From positions 1-64,000 of the forward strand of contig JBFWOJ010000004.1 in the NCBI GenBank assembly GCA_050250575.1: 64,000 nucleotides of DNA, read 5' to 3'. Below the pieces are notes generated by a model, which was not told where the DNA came from, did not search any database, and saw nothing but the letters and a program-made list of their open reading frames with translations. The translations under genes were made by a program, and so were the position numbers. Of this stretch, positions 53,356 to 61,506 are shown in pieces. The DNA is from SHVO01 sp050250575. GTDB taxonomy: Bacteria > Pseudomonadota > Alphaproteobacteria > Rhodospirillales > Rhodospirillaceae. Numbering within the stretch: the stretch's first letter is position 1; each line of letters begins with the position of its first letter.

Positions 53356-54257
53356 TGGCGCACAAGATTTCCCTCATCACACCGACCTTCAACCGCGTCT
53401 CGACCCTGGCCGCGACCCTGGCCTCGGTCGAGCACCAACGCGGCCGCTTCGATCTCCAGTATGTGGTGATCGACGGCGGATCCACCGACGGCACGCTGGA
53501 CCTCCTCCACGCCAAGAAGGGTCTCATCTCGGACTACGTCTCCGAACCCGACGGCGGCATGTATGATGCCATCGCAAAAGGCTTCGCGCGCACCGACGGC
53601 GAGATCCTCGGATGGCTCAACAGCGACGACACGCTCTTCCCCTGGGCCTTCGACCTGATCACCCGCATTTTCGACGACGTTCCGCAAATTCAGTGGATCA
53701 GCACCCTCACGCAGGCCGCCATCGACGCGGACGGAGACATTCGTTATCTGCGCAAGGTTCCCGGCTACGCACAGCAGGCGTTCTTCGACGGCGTCTATTT
53801 CGGTTTCGGCGGCGCGGGCGACCGGCACGCCACCGAGTTCATTCAACAGGAATCCACGTTTTTCCGCCGGTCCTTGTGGGCGCGCGCCGGTGAGCCGGCG
53901 TTGCGCAGCGCCTCGCTCGCCGGCGACTTCGCGCTCTGGACGGCCTTCATGGCCGAGGCGCCGCTGGTCGGCGTCGATGCGCCGCTCGGCGCTTTCCGTA
54001 TCCATAGCGCCGGTCAACTCAGCCGTGGACAGCGCGAGACCTACGTGCAGCAATGCAAAGCCGCGCTGACTGCGGCGCGAACGAAGCTGAACTACGTTCC
54101 GCGGGTCGTCGAGGGATCCGCAAGCTATACCGGCATCTACGCCGAAAAACGGTTTCCGGAGCAGGAACGCAGTTCCTGGCACGTCGTCGAGCGGCCTTTT
54201 CATGTCCTTCCGCGCGGCGATCTCAAGACGGCGCTGAATCAGCGCCTCGTTTTCTAG
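53355..54257 (+). CDS. GT2 family glycosyltransferase
   Basis: 300 aa from ATG 53355, coupled to the preceding gene (TGATG). KISLITPTFNRVSTLAATLASV and YVVIDGGSTDGTLDLL are GT2 hallmarks. LGWLNSDDTLFPWAF holds the DxD-type metal site (SDD). The Phe-rich FFDGVYFGFGGAG and FIQQESTFFRRSLW are the acceptor region. No membrane helix. Adds a sugar from a nucleotide donor during surface-glycan assembly; specificity unknown. Confidence 0.9.
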   Translation: MAHKISLITPTFNRVSTLAATLASVEHQRGRFDLQYVVIDGGSTDGTLDLLHAKKGLISDYVSEPDGGMYDAIAKGFARTDGEILGWLNSDDTLFPWAFDLITRIFDDVPQIQWISTLTQAAIDADGDIRYLRKVPGYAQQAFFDGVYFGFGGAGDRHATEFIQQESTFFRRSLWARAGEPALRSASLAGDFALWTAFMAEAPLVGVDAPLGAFRIHSAGQLSRGQRETYVQQCKAALTAARTKLNYVPRVVEGSASYTGIYAEKRFPEQERSSWHVVERPFHVLPRGDLKTALNQRLVF

Positions 54258-54271
54258 AAGGGACGAACCCC

Positions 54272-55012
54272 GTGGACATCCCCAAGACCGCCGCCGAACG
54301 CATGATGTGGGCTCTCTTGGAGTCCACCAAGGAGCTCGCCGAAGCCAACCCTGAGCGTTTCGCCAAGGCCGCGCTCTCCCATCGCAACGCGCTCCTGCGC
54401 ATCCGGAAACGCGGCGTCGAGGTGGCGACCGTCATCGATCTGGGCGCGGCGCGCGGCGAATGGTCGAAGATGGCCCGCACGGTCTGGCCTGCGGCCAGGT
54501 GTCACCTCGTCGAGGCCAATCATCATTGGCAGCGCGAGCTTCACGAACTGTCGGCCGATCCGGCCTACAGCTACGTCATTGCCGCGGCGGGCCCGCTGAA
54601 GGGCGTCGGTCATTTCCAATTCTCCCCGGACCCGTTCGGCGGCGCCGGAACGTCCGAGGGCGATCCCAAAGGCGTGCGCGTGCCGCAGGTCAGCGTCGAC
54701 AGCGAGCGCGCGGAAAAGGACCTCAAGGGGCCTATTCTCCTCAAGTTCGATACCCATGGTTTCGAGCGCGAGATCCTGAAGGGCTGCGGGACGACGCTCA
54801 AGGACACCAGCCTGATCGTGATCGAGGCCTACAATTTCGGCGCGCGCGAGAAGCGTTTTCCAGCCATGCTCGATCTGCTCGAGGATCTCGGCTTTCGCTG
54901 CATCGATATCGGCGAGCCTTTGTTCCGCGCCTACGACCGCAGTTTCTGGCAAATGGATTTCTTCCTGGTGCCGGCGGACCGCCCCGAATTTCAATACGGA
55001 TCGTTCAAGTAG
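54272..55012 (+). CDS. FkbM family methyltransferase
   Basis: 246 aa, GTG at 54272 preceded by AGAAGGGA. The longer ORF upstream overlaps the GT2 gene and is not family-like. VATVIDLGAARGEWSKMA is motif I, CHLVEANHHWQRELHEL motif II, and GPILLKFDTHGFEREILKGC the FkbM signature with Thr-His in place of the more common Val-Glu. Probably O-methylates a residue placed by the adjacent transferases. Confidence 0.83.
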   Translation: MDIPKTAAERMMWALLESTKELAEANPERFAKAALSHRNALLRIRKRGVEVATVIDLGAARGEWSKMARTVWPAARCHLVEANHHWQRELHELSADPAYSYVIAAAGPLKGVGHFQFSPDPFGGAGTSEGDPKGVRVPQVSVDSERAEKDLKGPILLKFDTHGFEREILKGCGTTLKDTSLIVIEAYNFGAREKRFPAMLDLLEDLGFRCIDIGEPLFRAYDRSFWQMDFFLVPADRPEFQYGSFK

Positions 55013-55017
55013 CCGCC

Positions 55018-56304
55018 GTGCGTATTCTGCAGATCAACACCTTGGATGTTCAGGGCGGCGCCGCCCGCGCGGCCTACCGCCTCCATCGCGGTTTGATCTC
55101 CGTCGGCGCAAACAGCACCTACTTCGTGCGCGACAAGCGCACGCGCGACGAGACCGTGCGCAAGTTCATTCCTGATCCTTCCCCGGCCGCCGTCGCTCAC
55201 CGCGCGGCGTGCAAGGCCGAGCTGGACGCGGCCTACGATGCCTACAAGGACACGCGCAGTCCGGATATCGAACAGTTCAGCCAGGAGCGCGTCGACGGCG
55301 ACGAGAATTTTTTCATCCAGCGACCCCGCGCCGACATCATCAACCTCCACTGGGTCGCAGGCTTTGTCGACTACCGGCTGTTCTTTACGCCCGAGCGCAT
55401 CGACGTTCCGGTCGTCTGGACGCTGCACGACATGAACCCGTTCACGGGCGGGTGCCACTTCGACCAGGGCTGCGGGCGGTTTCAGTCCCGCTGCGGCGCC
55501 TGTCCGCTGCTCGGCTCGTCCGCGCCCGAGGACCTGACCACGCGCATCTTCGATTCAAAGGCCTCGATCTTCGCCGGCTGGCCGGCGGACCGCCTGCACA
55601 TCGTCGCGCCGAGCCACTGGCTGGTCGGCGTCGCGCGCGCGAGCGCGCTGTTTGGCAAGTACGACGGCACCTGCATCCCCAACAGCATCGAGACCGATCT
55701 TTTCAAGCCGACCGGCAAGGCGGCCGCGCGCGCGGCGCTGGGCTTGCCGCAGAACGCGCGCATCGTGCTGTTCATGTCCCATCAGGTCGGTCTCGCGCGC
55801 AAAGGCTTCAGGGAGCTGGTGCAAGCCCTGTCCCTGGTTCCGGACGGGCGCGATATCCTTCTCATCGGCGTCGGCGACAAGAACAACGTCGCCGTCGACG
55901 GGCCGGTGCGCGTCGCGATGGTCAATTACATCGGCGATGACGCCACGGTCGCCGCGCTCTATAGCGCCGCCGACCTCACGGCCGTGCCCTCGCGCCAGGA
56001 CAATCTTCCCAACACCATGCTCGAATCCATGAGCTGCGGCACCCCCGTCGTCGGGTTCGACGTGGGCGGCATCCCGGACATGGTCAAGGAAGGCGAAACA
56101 GGTTTTCTTGCGCCGCCCGGCAACGTCCCGGCCCTCAGCGCCGCGTTCATCACCGCCTTCGCCGACCGTGAGCGCCTCGCCGCCTGCGGACGGCGCGCCC
56201 GGGCCCTGGTGGAGGAGAGACATTCGCCGAAGGTGCAGGCCAGCGCTTACATCGCTCTCTACGAGCGCTTGCTCGAGAATGTCCGGAAGAATCGCGGCAC
56301 CTGA
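55018..56304 (+). CDS. GT4 family glycosyltransferase
   Basis: 428 aa, GTG at 55018, five bases after the FkbM stop. MRILQINTLDVQGGAARAAYRLHRGL starts the GT-B fold. VVWTLHDMNPFTGGCHFDQGCGRF is typical of the wcaC-like subgroup. The donor site is YSAADLTAVPSRQDNLPNTMLESMSCGTPVVGFDVGG, the EX7E region, given here in part by its residues E and the GTPVVG turn. Retaining transferase for exopolysaccharide or O-antigen. Last gene of the four-gene plus-strand operon. Confidence 0.9.
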   Translation: MRILQINTLDVQGGAARAAYRLHRGLISVGANSTYFVRDKRTRDETVRKFIPDPSPAAVAHRAACKAELDAAYDAYKDTRSPDIEQFSQERVDGDENFFIQRPRADIINLHWVAGFVDYRLFFTPERIDVPVVWTLHDMNPFTGGCHFDQGCGRFQSRCGACPLLGSSAPEDLTTRIFDSKASIFAGWPADRLHIVAPSHWLVGVARASALFGKYDGTCIPNSIETDLFKPTGKAAARAALGLPQNARIVLFMSHQVGLARKGFRELVQALSLVPDGRDILLIGVGDKNNVAVDGPVRVAMVNYIGDDATVAALYSAADLTAVPSRQDNLPNTMLESMSCGTPVVGFDVGGIPDMVKEGETGFLAPPGNVPALSAAFITAFADRERLAACGRRARALVEERHSPKVQASAYIALYERLLENVRKNRGT

Positions 56305-56307
56305 TCC

Positions 56308-57111
56308 CTAAGCCTTGCTGAAGACTTTCAGCCCTTGCGCGTCGCGGCTGGTCAGCAGCGTGATCGCATTGGCCATCGCTTCCGCGTGATCCTTTGAAGG
56401 CGCGGTATAGAATTTCAGCGCGCGGTCCGACATGCGTTTCTGGAACTCTGCCACGGCCGAGGCCGTGCGTTCCTTCTTTTCGGTCACGAACTCGATGTAC
56501 TCCATCACCTCTTCATGCACGATCGTCAGGAGCTCCTGATCGATCGCGAACCCCTCGGAGCGCAGCAGGAACCGGATCAGGGTCGGCGAATAGACGTTGA
56601 TGTGGCCGTAGCTCAGGCAATGGGCGTAGTTCTTGTCGACGCCCGGCCTGTAATCGAGCGGCACTTCGATCAGGTGCCGCGGCGCCACGCGCCGCAGTTC
56701 ACGCAACAGGACCCGTTCATATTCCACATGTTCGAGGACGTGGCACAGGATGACGGCATCGAAGGCGTCGTTTTCGTAGGGCAGTTCGTAGCCGTTGAAC
56801 CAGGACACCCGGCTCACGCCTTGGATCGCGCGTTTCTCGATCGCCGCGATGCCCGAGCGTGAAATCTCCAGCGCGTGGTACTCCTCGCCGAAGCCGGCGG
56901 CGCGCAAGTGCATCAGCACGCTGCCTTCGCCGGCGCCCACTTCCAGGATCCGCCGCGGCTTGAAATTCCCCCGGTTGCAGACTTCGATGATATTCTTGGC
57001 TTTGAATTTTGCGCCCAGTTCGCGCCAGGCGCTGGCGCCGTCGCTGTAGAACTCGTCGTAGTCGGCCGAGACGGCGCTCTTCAGGATGATCTCGGTGGTC
57101 GAAGACGTCAC
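56308..57111 (-). CDS. class I SAM methyltransferase
   Basis: 267 aa. RRILEVGAGEGSVLMHLRAAG is motif I, YHALEISRSGIAAIE motif II, LPYENDAFDAVILCHVLEHVE motif IV and RHLIEVPLDYRPG the last strand. Convergent with the GT4 gene (three bases between). The acceptor could be a glycan or lipid, given the neighbours. Confidence 0.85.
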   Translation of the reverse strand: MTSSTTEIILKSAVSADYDEFYSDGASAWRELGAKFKAKNIIEVCNRGNFKPRRILEVGAGEGSVLMHLRAAGFGEEYHALEISRSGIAAIEKRAIQGVSRVSWFNGYELPYENDAFDAVILCHVLEHVEYERVLLRELRRVAPRHLIEVPLDYRPGVDKNYAHCLSYGHINVYSPTLIRFLLRSEGFAIDQELLTIVHEEVMEYIEFVTEKKERTASAVAEFQKRMSDRALKFYTAPSKDHAEAMANAITLLTSRDAQGLKVFSKA

Positions 57112-57231
57112 GGCGGCCTCGGAGTGCGGGTGGGTAGGACATTATGCGGCAGCCGGTGTCTTTTTTATTAACTTTTTGCTGATACCGGGACCACACTGCA
57201 AGTCGCCTCTTCTGCGCCCGAGCTTGGCCCC

Positions 57232-57921
57232 ATGATCGTCTCCTTCACCCGGCAGTTCATCTTCGTCCACGTCGTCAAAACGGCGGGGATGTCGATGGAG
57301 AAGTCGCTCTGGCCTCACGACGTGCGGGCATCTTTGATCGACCGTCCGCCGCGCGAGCGCGCGGCTCTGCTCGAAAGCATCGGCATCAGCCCCGCGATCT
57401 TCAGCCTCGACCGGCACGCCACCGCCGCCGAATTGCGTTCGGCCCTGGGCGCGGACGTGTTTCGCCGGATGTTCAAATTCGCCTTTGTGTGCAATCCGTG
57501 GGATCTCGAGCTGTCGCTCTATCACTTCAACCTCGAGCACCCCGAGTTCCCCGGCCATCAGCGCGCGATCAAGGCCAGGAACTTTGAGGACTATCTGTTG
57601 AACAGCAACGGCAGCCGCGCTGCGAACGGCGTTCAGCGCCGTTTTGTGGCCGACGAGGACGGCAAGATCATCGTCGACTTCATCGGCCGCTTCGAGACTC
57701 TTGCCCAGGACTTCGCCAAGGTGTGCAGCCACGTCGGCATCGAAGTCCCGCTCGGTCATCACAACCGCTCGCAGCATCTGCCGTGGCCGCGCTGCTATAC
57801 GCGCGAGATGTTCGAGTTCGTGCGCCGCCGCGCCGAAGTCGACATCGATACTTTCGGCTATGCGGCCGATCCGGACCTTTATGGCGTGCAGGACCGCGCC
57901 GCCGCCGGCACGGGCCCGTAA
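57232..57921 (+). CDS. sulfotransferase-like protein
   Basis: 229 aa. FVHVVKTAGMSMEKSL (11-26) resembles the PAPS 5'-phosphosulfate loop (KTxG). FAFVCNPWDLELSLYHF (83-99) aligns with the 3'-phosphate motif RNPxDRxxSxY, but the first Arg is Cys87 and the second Leu92. LNSNGSRAANGVQRRFVADEDGKIIVDFIGRFETL is family-like (cited in part). These losses may mean a changed donor or no catalysis. Directly followed by galE. Confidence 0.65.
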   Translation: MIVSFTRQFIFVHVVKTAGMSMEKSLWPHDVRASLIDRPPRERAALLESIGISPAIFSLDRHATAAELRSALGADVFRRMFKFAFVCNPWDLELSLYHFNLEHPEFPGHQRAIKARNFEDYLLNSNGSRAANGVQRRFVADEDGKIIVDFIGRFETLAQDFAKVCSHVGIEVPLGHHNRSQHLPWPRCYTREMFEFVRRRAEVDIDTFGYAADPDLYGVQDRAAAGTGP

Positions 57922-57923
57922 GG

Positions 57924-58901
57924 ATGGCAACCGTCCTCGTCACCGGCGGCGCCGGTTACGTCGGCAGCTGTGCCTGTAAGACGCTGGCGCGCGCCGGCCA
58001 TAAGGTCGTCACCTACGACAGTTTGATCCGCGGCCACCGCGCGCTCGTCAAATGGGGGCCGCTCGAAATCGGCGACATCCACGATCGCGCGCGGCTTGCC
58101 GAGGTGATGGCGCGATATCGTCCCGACGCGGTCATGCATTTCGCATCCTTCATCTTCGTCGGGGAATCGGTCGAGAAGCCGCAGCTTTACGAGGACAACA
58201 TCGTCGGCGGCACGGCGAGCCTTGTCGGCGCGATGGGCGATGCCGGCGTGAACACCCTCGTCGTCTCGAGTTCCGCGGCCGTCTACGGCAATCCCGTGCG
58301 CGTTCCCGTCTCCGAGGACGAGCCGTGCAGGCCGGTGAACCCCTATGGCGTTTCGAAGCTGAAGATGGAGCGGCTGCTCGCCGAAGCGCACAGCGCGCAC
58401 GGTCTCGCCTGGGTGGCGCTGCGCTATTTCAATGCCGCCGGCGCCGATCCTGACGGCGAGACCGGCGAGTGGCATGACCCCGAAACCCATCTCATCCCCC
58501 GTGTCCTTGACGCCGCATTGGGCCGCGCGCCCGCGATCACCATCAACGGCGACGATTATCCGACGCCCGACGGCACCTGTGTGCGCGATTACATCCATGT
58601 CGCCGATCTTGCCGACGCCCACGTGCTCGCCTGGCGTCATGCCATCGGCCATGGCGGCGGCGCGGTCTTCAATCTTGGCAGCAGCCATGGTTTCTCGGTG
58701 CGCGAGGTGATCGACGCGGCGCGCAGGGTCACCGGGCATGCGATTCCGGTGACGATCGGACCGCGCCGCGAAGGCGATCCGCCGGTCCTCGTCGCGGACT
58801 CCGACCGCGCCCGCCGCATCTTGGGCTGGGCGCCGCGCCGTTCGGATCTCATGTCGCAGATCGGCGACGCCTGGGCCTGGCACCTCGCGCTGCCGCGGTA
58901 A
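57924..58901 (+). CDS. galE: GalE, UDP-glucose 4-epimerase
   Basis: 325 aa from ATG 57924, which overlaps nothing but follows the previous stop by two bases with AAGG in front. GGAGYVGS (8-15) binds NAD, VSSSAAVYG holds the catalytic Ser/Thr, Tyr141 and Lys145 (YGVSK) the SDR pair. RYFNAAGADPDGETGEWH and VRDYIHVADLADAHV are GalE-specific. Supplies UDP-galactose (or GalNAc) to the glycan genes around it. Confidence 0.93.
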   Translation: MATVLVTGGAGYVGSCACKTLARAGHKVVTYDSLIRGHRALVKWGPLEIGDIHDRARLAEVMARYRPDAVMHFASFIFVGESVEKPQLYEDNIVGGTASLVGAMGDAGVNTLVVSSSAAVYGNPVRVPVSEDEPCRPVNPYGVSKLKMERLLAEAHSAHGLAWVALRYFNAAGADPDGETGEWHDPETHLIPRVLDAALGRAPAITINGDDYPTPDGTCVRDYIHVADLADAHVLAWRHAIGHGGGAVFNLGSSHGFSVREVIDAARRVTGHAIPVTIGPRREGDPPVLVADSDRARRILGWAPRRSDLMSQIGDAWAWHLALPR

Positions 58902-58905
58902 TCCC

Positions 58906-59538
58906 TCACGTCTTCCAGGCGTCGACCACGATCGACATCGCCCGGCGCGGATGGGCCACGCGCGCGTCGTGGTCCGGCGTGCGTTTCACGAAGCCGAGCG
59001 CATAATCGATGGGATTGAGCACCGATGTCCCGCCGGCATCGACATAGTGAAGGAAATTAACGGTGCCGCGTGCCGCGAAGGGCGAGCGGTCGAACAGCGC
59101 TTTCACCGTCTCATAGGTCGGAAACCACACGTGCCCGCCGCCGGTCACGATACCGTTCTCGAACCGCCCGCCGCCGCCCGGATCGAAGACGATCTCGCCG
59201 TCTGCATTGCGCACGCAACGCGCGGACAGGATGTCGCAGCGATAATCCGGAACACTGAGGCGGAACAGGCCGCCCTTTTTCAGCACACGGAAGATGTCGG
59301 CGAAGATCGGATCGATGGCCTCGTAAGGAATGTGCTCAAAGACGTCTTCGGCCTGGTAGACCGCGATGCGTTCGGCCGGAATCGGCATCGGCCGGATGAG
59401 GTCGTGGCCGATATTGCGCGCATTGGGCTCGTTGAGGGTCAGCCCGATATGTGTCGTGTACTGCGCCGCGGTCGACAGCAGGTCGCCCGCGTAAAGCTTG
59501 TCGGTGGCAAGATTCTCCCAGGTCGCGACGCTCTGCAT
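58906..59538 (-). CDS. methyltransferase-like protein lacking motif I
   Basis: 210 aa from ATG 59538 (GGGGG about 13 bases before it); extension to 59640 is possible. VYQAEDVFEHIPYEAIDPIF and IFRVLKKGGLFRLSVPDYR are the C-terminal motifs of Methyltransf_11 proteins. The glycine-rich SAM-binding strand is not visible: the N-terminus reads GDLLSTAAQYTTHIGLTLNE. It may be a diverged or partner subunit. Convergent with galE. Confidence 0.65.
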   Translation of the reverse strand: MQSVATWENLATDKLYAGDLLSTAAQYTTHIGLTLNEPNARNIGHDLIRPMPIPAERIAVYQAEDVFEHIPYEAIDPIFADIFRVLKKGGLFRLSVPDYRCDILSARCVRNADGEIVFDPGGGGRFENGIVTGGGHVWFPTYETVKALFDRSPFAARGTVNFLHYVDAGGTSVLNPIDYALGFVKRTPDHDARVAHPRRAMSIVVDAWKT

Positions 59539-59661
59539 CGGCGAGACCGCCCCCTCTTCAAAAATGCGGCGCCGCACGGTATCGCACGGCGCCGCCGATC
59601 CATACTCAGGGTCTTCCTTGCGCGCGCGCGGCGCGCACAAGGATCCGGAGGTTCTTGTGTC

Positions 59662-60138
59662 TCAGATCCCGCAGGTCTGTTCGGCGCTCGAAAGGTTGTA
59701 ACCGCTTTCGTCGATGTTGAGCTTTTCGACCACGCCGTCGTTGACGACCATCGAGAAGCGCTTGCTGCGCGTGCCCAGGCCGAACTTGCTGGCGTCGAGT
59801 TCAAGCCCGATGGCTTTGGTGAACTCGCCGTTGCCGTCGGCCAGCATCAGCACCTTGTTGCCGACGCCTTTATCCTTGCCCCAGGCGTCCATCACGAAGG
59901 CATCGTTCACGGCCATGCAGGCGATCGTGTCCACCCCCTGGGCTTTGATCTTGTCGTAGTTGTTCACGTAGCTCGGCAGGTGCTGCTTCGAGCATGTCGG
60001 CGTGAAGGCGCCGGGCACCGAGAAAAACACGACTTTCTTGCCCTTGAAGATTTCATCGGTGGAAACTTCCTTCGGGCCTTCCGGGCCCATCGTGCGGAAC
60101 TTGCCAGCCGGCAGCTTGTCGCCTTGTTTGATCGCCAT
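59662..60138 (-). CDS. peroxiredoxin, Prx5 (AhpE/glutaredoxin-type) family
   Basis: 158 aa. FFSVPGAFTPTCSKQHLPSY carries the peroxidatic Cys49. VNDAFVMDAWGKDKG and FTKAIGLELDASKFGLGTRSKR match 1-Cys/atypical 2-Cys Prx5, and Cys156 near the C-terminus (EQTCGI) may resolve. Reduces peroxides with thioredoxin or glutaredoxin. Single gene with a divergent neighbour at 60241. Confidence 0.93.
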   Translation of the reverse strand: MAIKQGDKLPAGKFRTMGPEGPKEVSTDEIFKGKKVVFFSVPGAFTPTCSKQHLPSYVNNYDKIKAQGVDTIACMAVNDAFVMDAWGKDKGVGNKVLMLADGNGEFTKAIGLELDASKFGLGTRSKRFSMVVNDGVVEKLNIDESGYNLSSAEQTCGI

Positions 60139-60240
60139 GGTGTCCTCTACAATCGGGGGAGCTGAAAGAATGCGCGAGACATGCGCGCGTCAAATCTAAG
60201 CGCCTCCTGCCTCCTTTTCCAAATGTTTCCGACGGCCGGT

Positions 60241-60900
60241 ATGGACAATCTCGCGCATCTTCGGGACTTTTTCAGGCATCGCCGGACGGTCGAGGAAAAC
60301 GCGCCGACGTGGGCCGACGGGTCCCCGATCCCGTGGGTCAGCTATCCCGCCGTCAGTTTTCTCAATCAGCTCGACTTTTCGGACAAGCGCATTTTCGAAT
60401 ACGGCGCGGGCAACTCCACGCGCTACTGGGCGGCGCGGGCGCTGCGCGTGGTCTCCGTCGAGCACGACCCCGAATGGTTCGAAAAGATGCGCGCGGTGCC
60501 TCTGCCGAACACGGAGATCCTGTTCGCCACCGGCCGCGCATACGTGGAAGCGGTGGTCAAGGACGCGCCGCACGACGTGATCGTCATCGACGGCCGCTGG
60601 CGGTTCGACTGCGGCATGCATTGCCTGCCGTACCTCGCCGCCGGCGGCATGGTGATCCTCGACAACGCCGAGCGTTATCCCGCGATCACCGCGCATCTGC
60701 GGGGGCACGACCTCATCCAGGTCGACATGATCGGCCACGGCCCGCAGCACAGCCACGTCACCGCGACGTCTCTTTTCCTTACGCGGGGATTTTCATTCGC
60801 CCCGGCGCAGGCCATCCAGCCCCATCACGGCCCGGGCATGCTCGAAAGCGTGCAGGTGATGCCGAAGCATCTGGAACTGAACAAACCCGGCGCTTTTTAA
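60241..60900 (+). CDS. methyltransferase-like protein
   Basis: 219 aa from ATG 60241; the track-like longer start at 60181 would add 20 residues without family character. RIFEYGAGNSTRYWAARALRVVSVEHDPEWFEKMR (cited in part) contains a motif I (EYGAGNST) and acidic motif II (EHD). DVIVIDGRWRFDCGMHCLPYLAAGGMVILDNAE closes the Rossmann sheet. Resembles proteins near glycan genes. Target not known. Confidence 0.75.
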   Translation: MDNLAHLRDFFRHRRTVEENAPTWADGSPIPWVSYPAVSFLNQLDFSDKRIFEYGAGNSTRYWAARALRVVSVEHDPEWFEKMRAVPLPNTEILFATGRAYVEAVVKDAPHDVIVIDGRWRFDCGMHCLPYLAAGGMVILDNAERYPAITAHLRGHDLIQVDMIGHGPQHSHVTATSLFLTRGFSFAPAQAIQPHHGPGMLESVQVMPKHLELNKPGAF

Positions 60901-60903
60901 TAC

Positions 60904-60919
60904 GGCCCGCGAGCGGGCC
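60904..60919. terminator. GC hairpin between convergent genes
   Basis: GGCCCG-cgag-CGGGCC, six perfect pairs, directly after the methyltransferase TAA and before the hspQ stop. No U-tract on either strand, so it may only pause polymerase or protect the 3' end. Confidence 0.4.
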
Positions 60920-60948
60920 GCTAAACAGGAATAAGGCTTAGCGCCGCG

Positions 60949-61278
60949 CTAATTGGCGTAGCTCGGCCGCATCACATAATGACTCCCGCGGAACTCGGCG
61001 AAGTACGAGCCCACTTCAGGATGCTGCACCGGCTCGCCTGATTCATCGGCCAGCAGGTTCTGCTGCGAGACATAGGCGACGTAGTGGGTCTGCGCATTCT
61101 CCGCCAGCAGGTGATAGAACGGCTGATCCTTGCTCGGCCGCACGTCCTCGGGGATCGACAGCCACCACTCCTCGGTGTTCGCGAATTCGGGATCGACGTC
61201 GAAGATCACGCCGCGGAACGGAAACAGCCGGTGCCTGACGACCTGACCGATCTTGAATTTGGCTTCTCTCGGCTCCAT
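60949..61278 (-). CDS. hspQ: HspQ, heat-shock protein / hemimethylated-DNA-binding family
   Basis: 109 aa. KFKIGQVVRHRLFPFRGVIFDVDPEF is the YccV/HspQ beta-barrel start; PFYHLLAENAQTHYVAYVSQQNL and PEVGSYFAEFRGSHYVMRP complete it. HspQ affects DnaA stability and acts as a Lon specificity factor in enterobacteria; the role here is inferred from family. Divergent from the sensor kinase gene. Confidence 0.93.
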   Translation of the reverse strand: MEPREAKFKIGQVVRHRLFPFRGVIFDVDPEFANTEEWWLSIPEDVRPSKDQPFYHLLAENAQTHYVAYVSQQNLLADESGEPVQHPEVGSYFAEFRGSHYVMRPSYAN

Positions 61279-61362
61279 GACGGCTCCGGGCTCCTCTGGC
61301 CTTAACGCCTCAACAATAGGAATCCTCCGCCTCCCGGTCCAGCCCGGGAGCTATGGCTTTGA

Positions 61363-61377
61363 AAATACACAGTATTT
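61363..61377. promoter_or_regulatory. small palindrome between hspQ and the kinase gene
   Basis: AAATAC-ACA-GTATTT: six-base arms fully complementary, in an AT-rich patch of the 228-base divergent spacer. A nearby hairpin, CTCCCGG (61331-61337) with CCGGGAG (61344-61350), lies on the hspQ side. Possible operator; no regulator can be named. Confidence 0.35.
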
Positions 61378-61506
61378 GAGCATTTGAACGCCCGGGACCG
61401 CGACCTGCGGCCAACGCGGGGGTCCGCCGGCTTTTCCATTTCCGCTGCATGGAGCCCGCCGCGTCGCACCGTTAGGATCGGCGCGGGGCACGAGGGGAAT
61501 CTGGCC

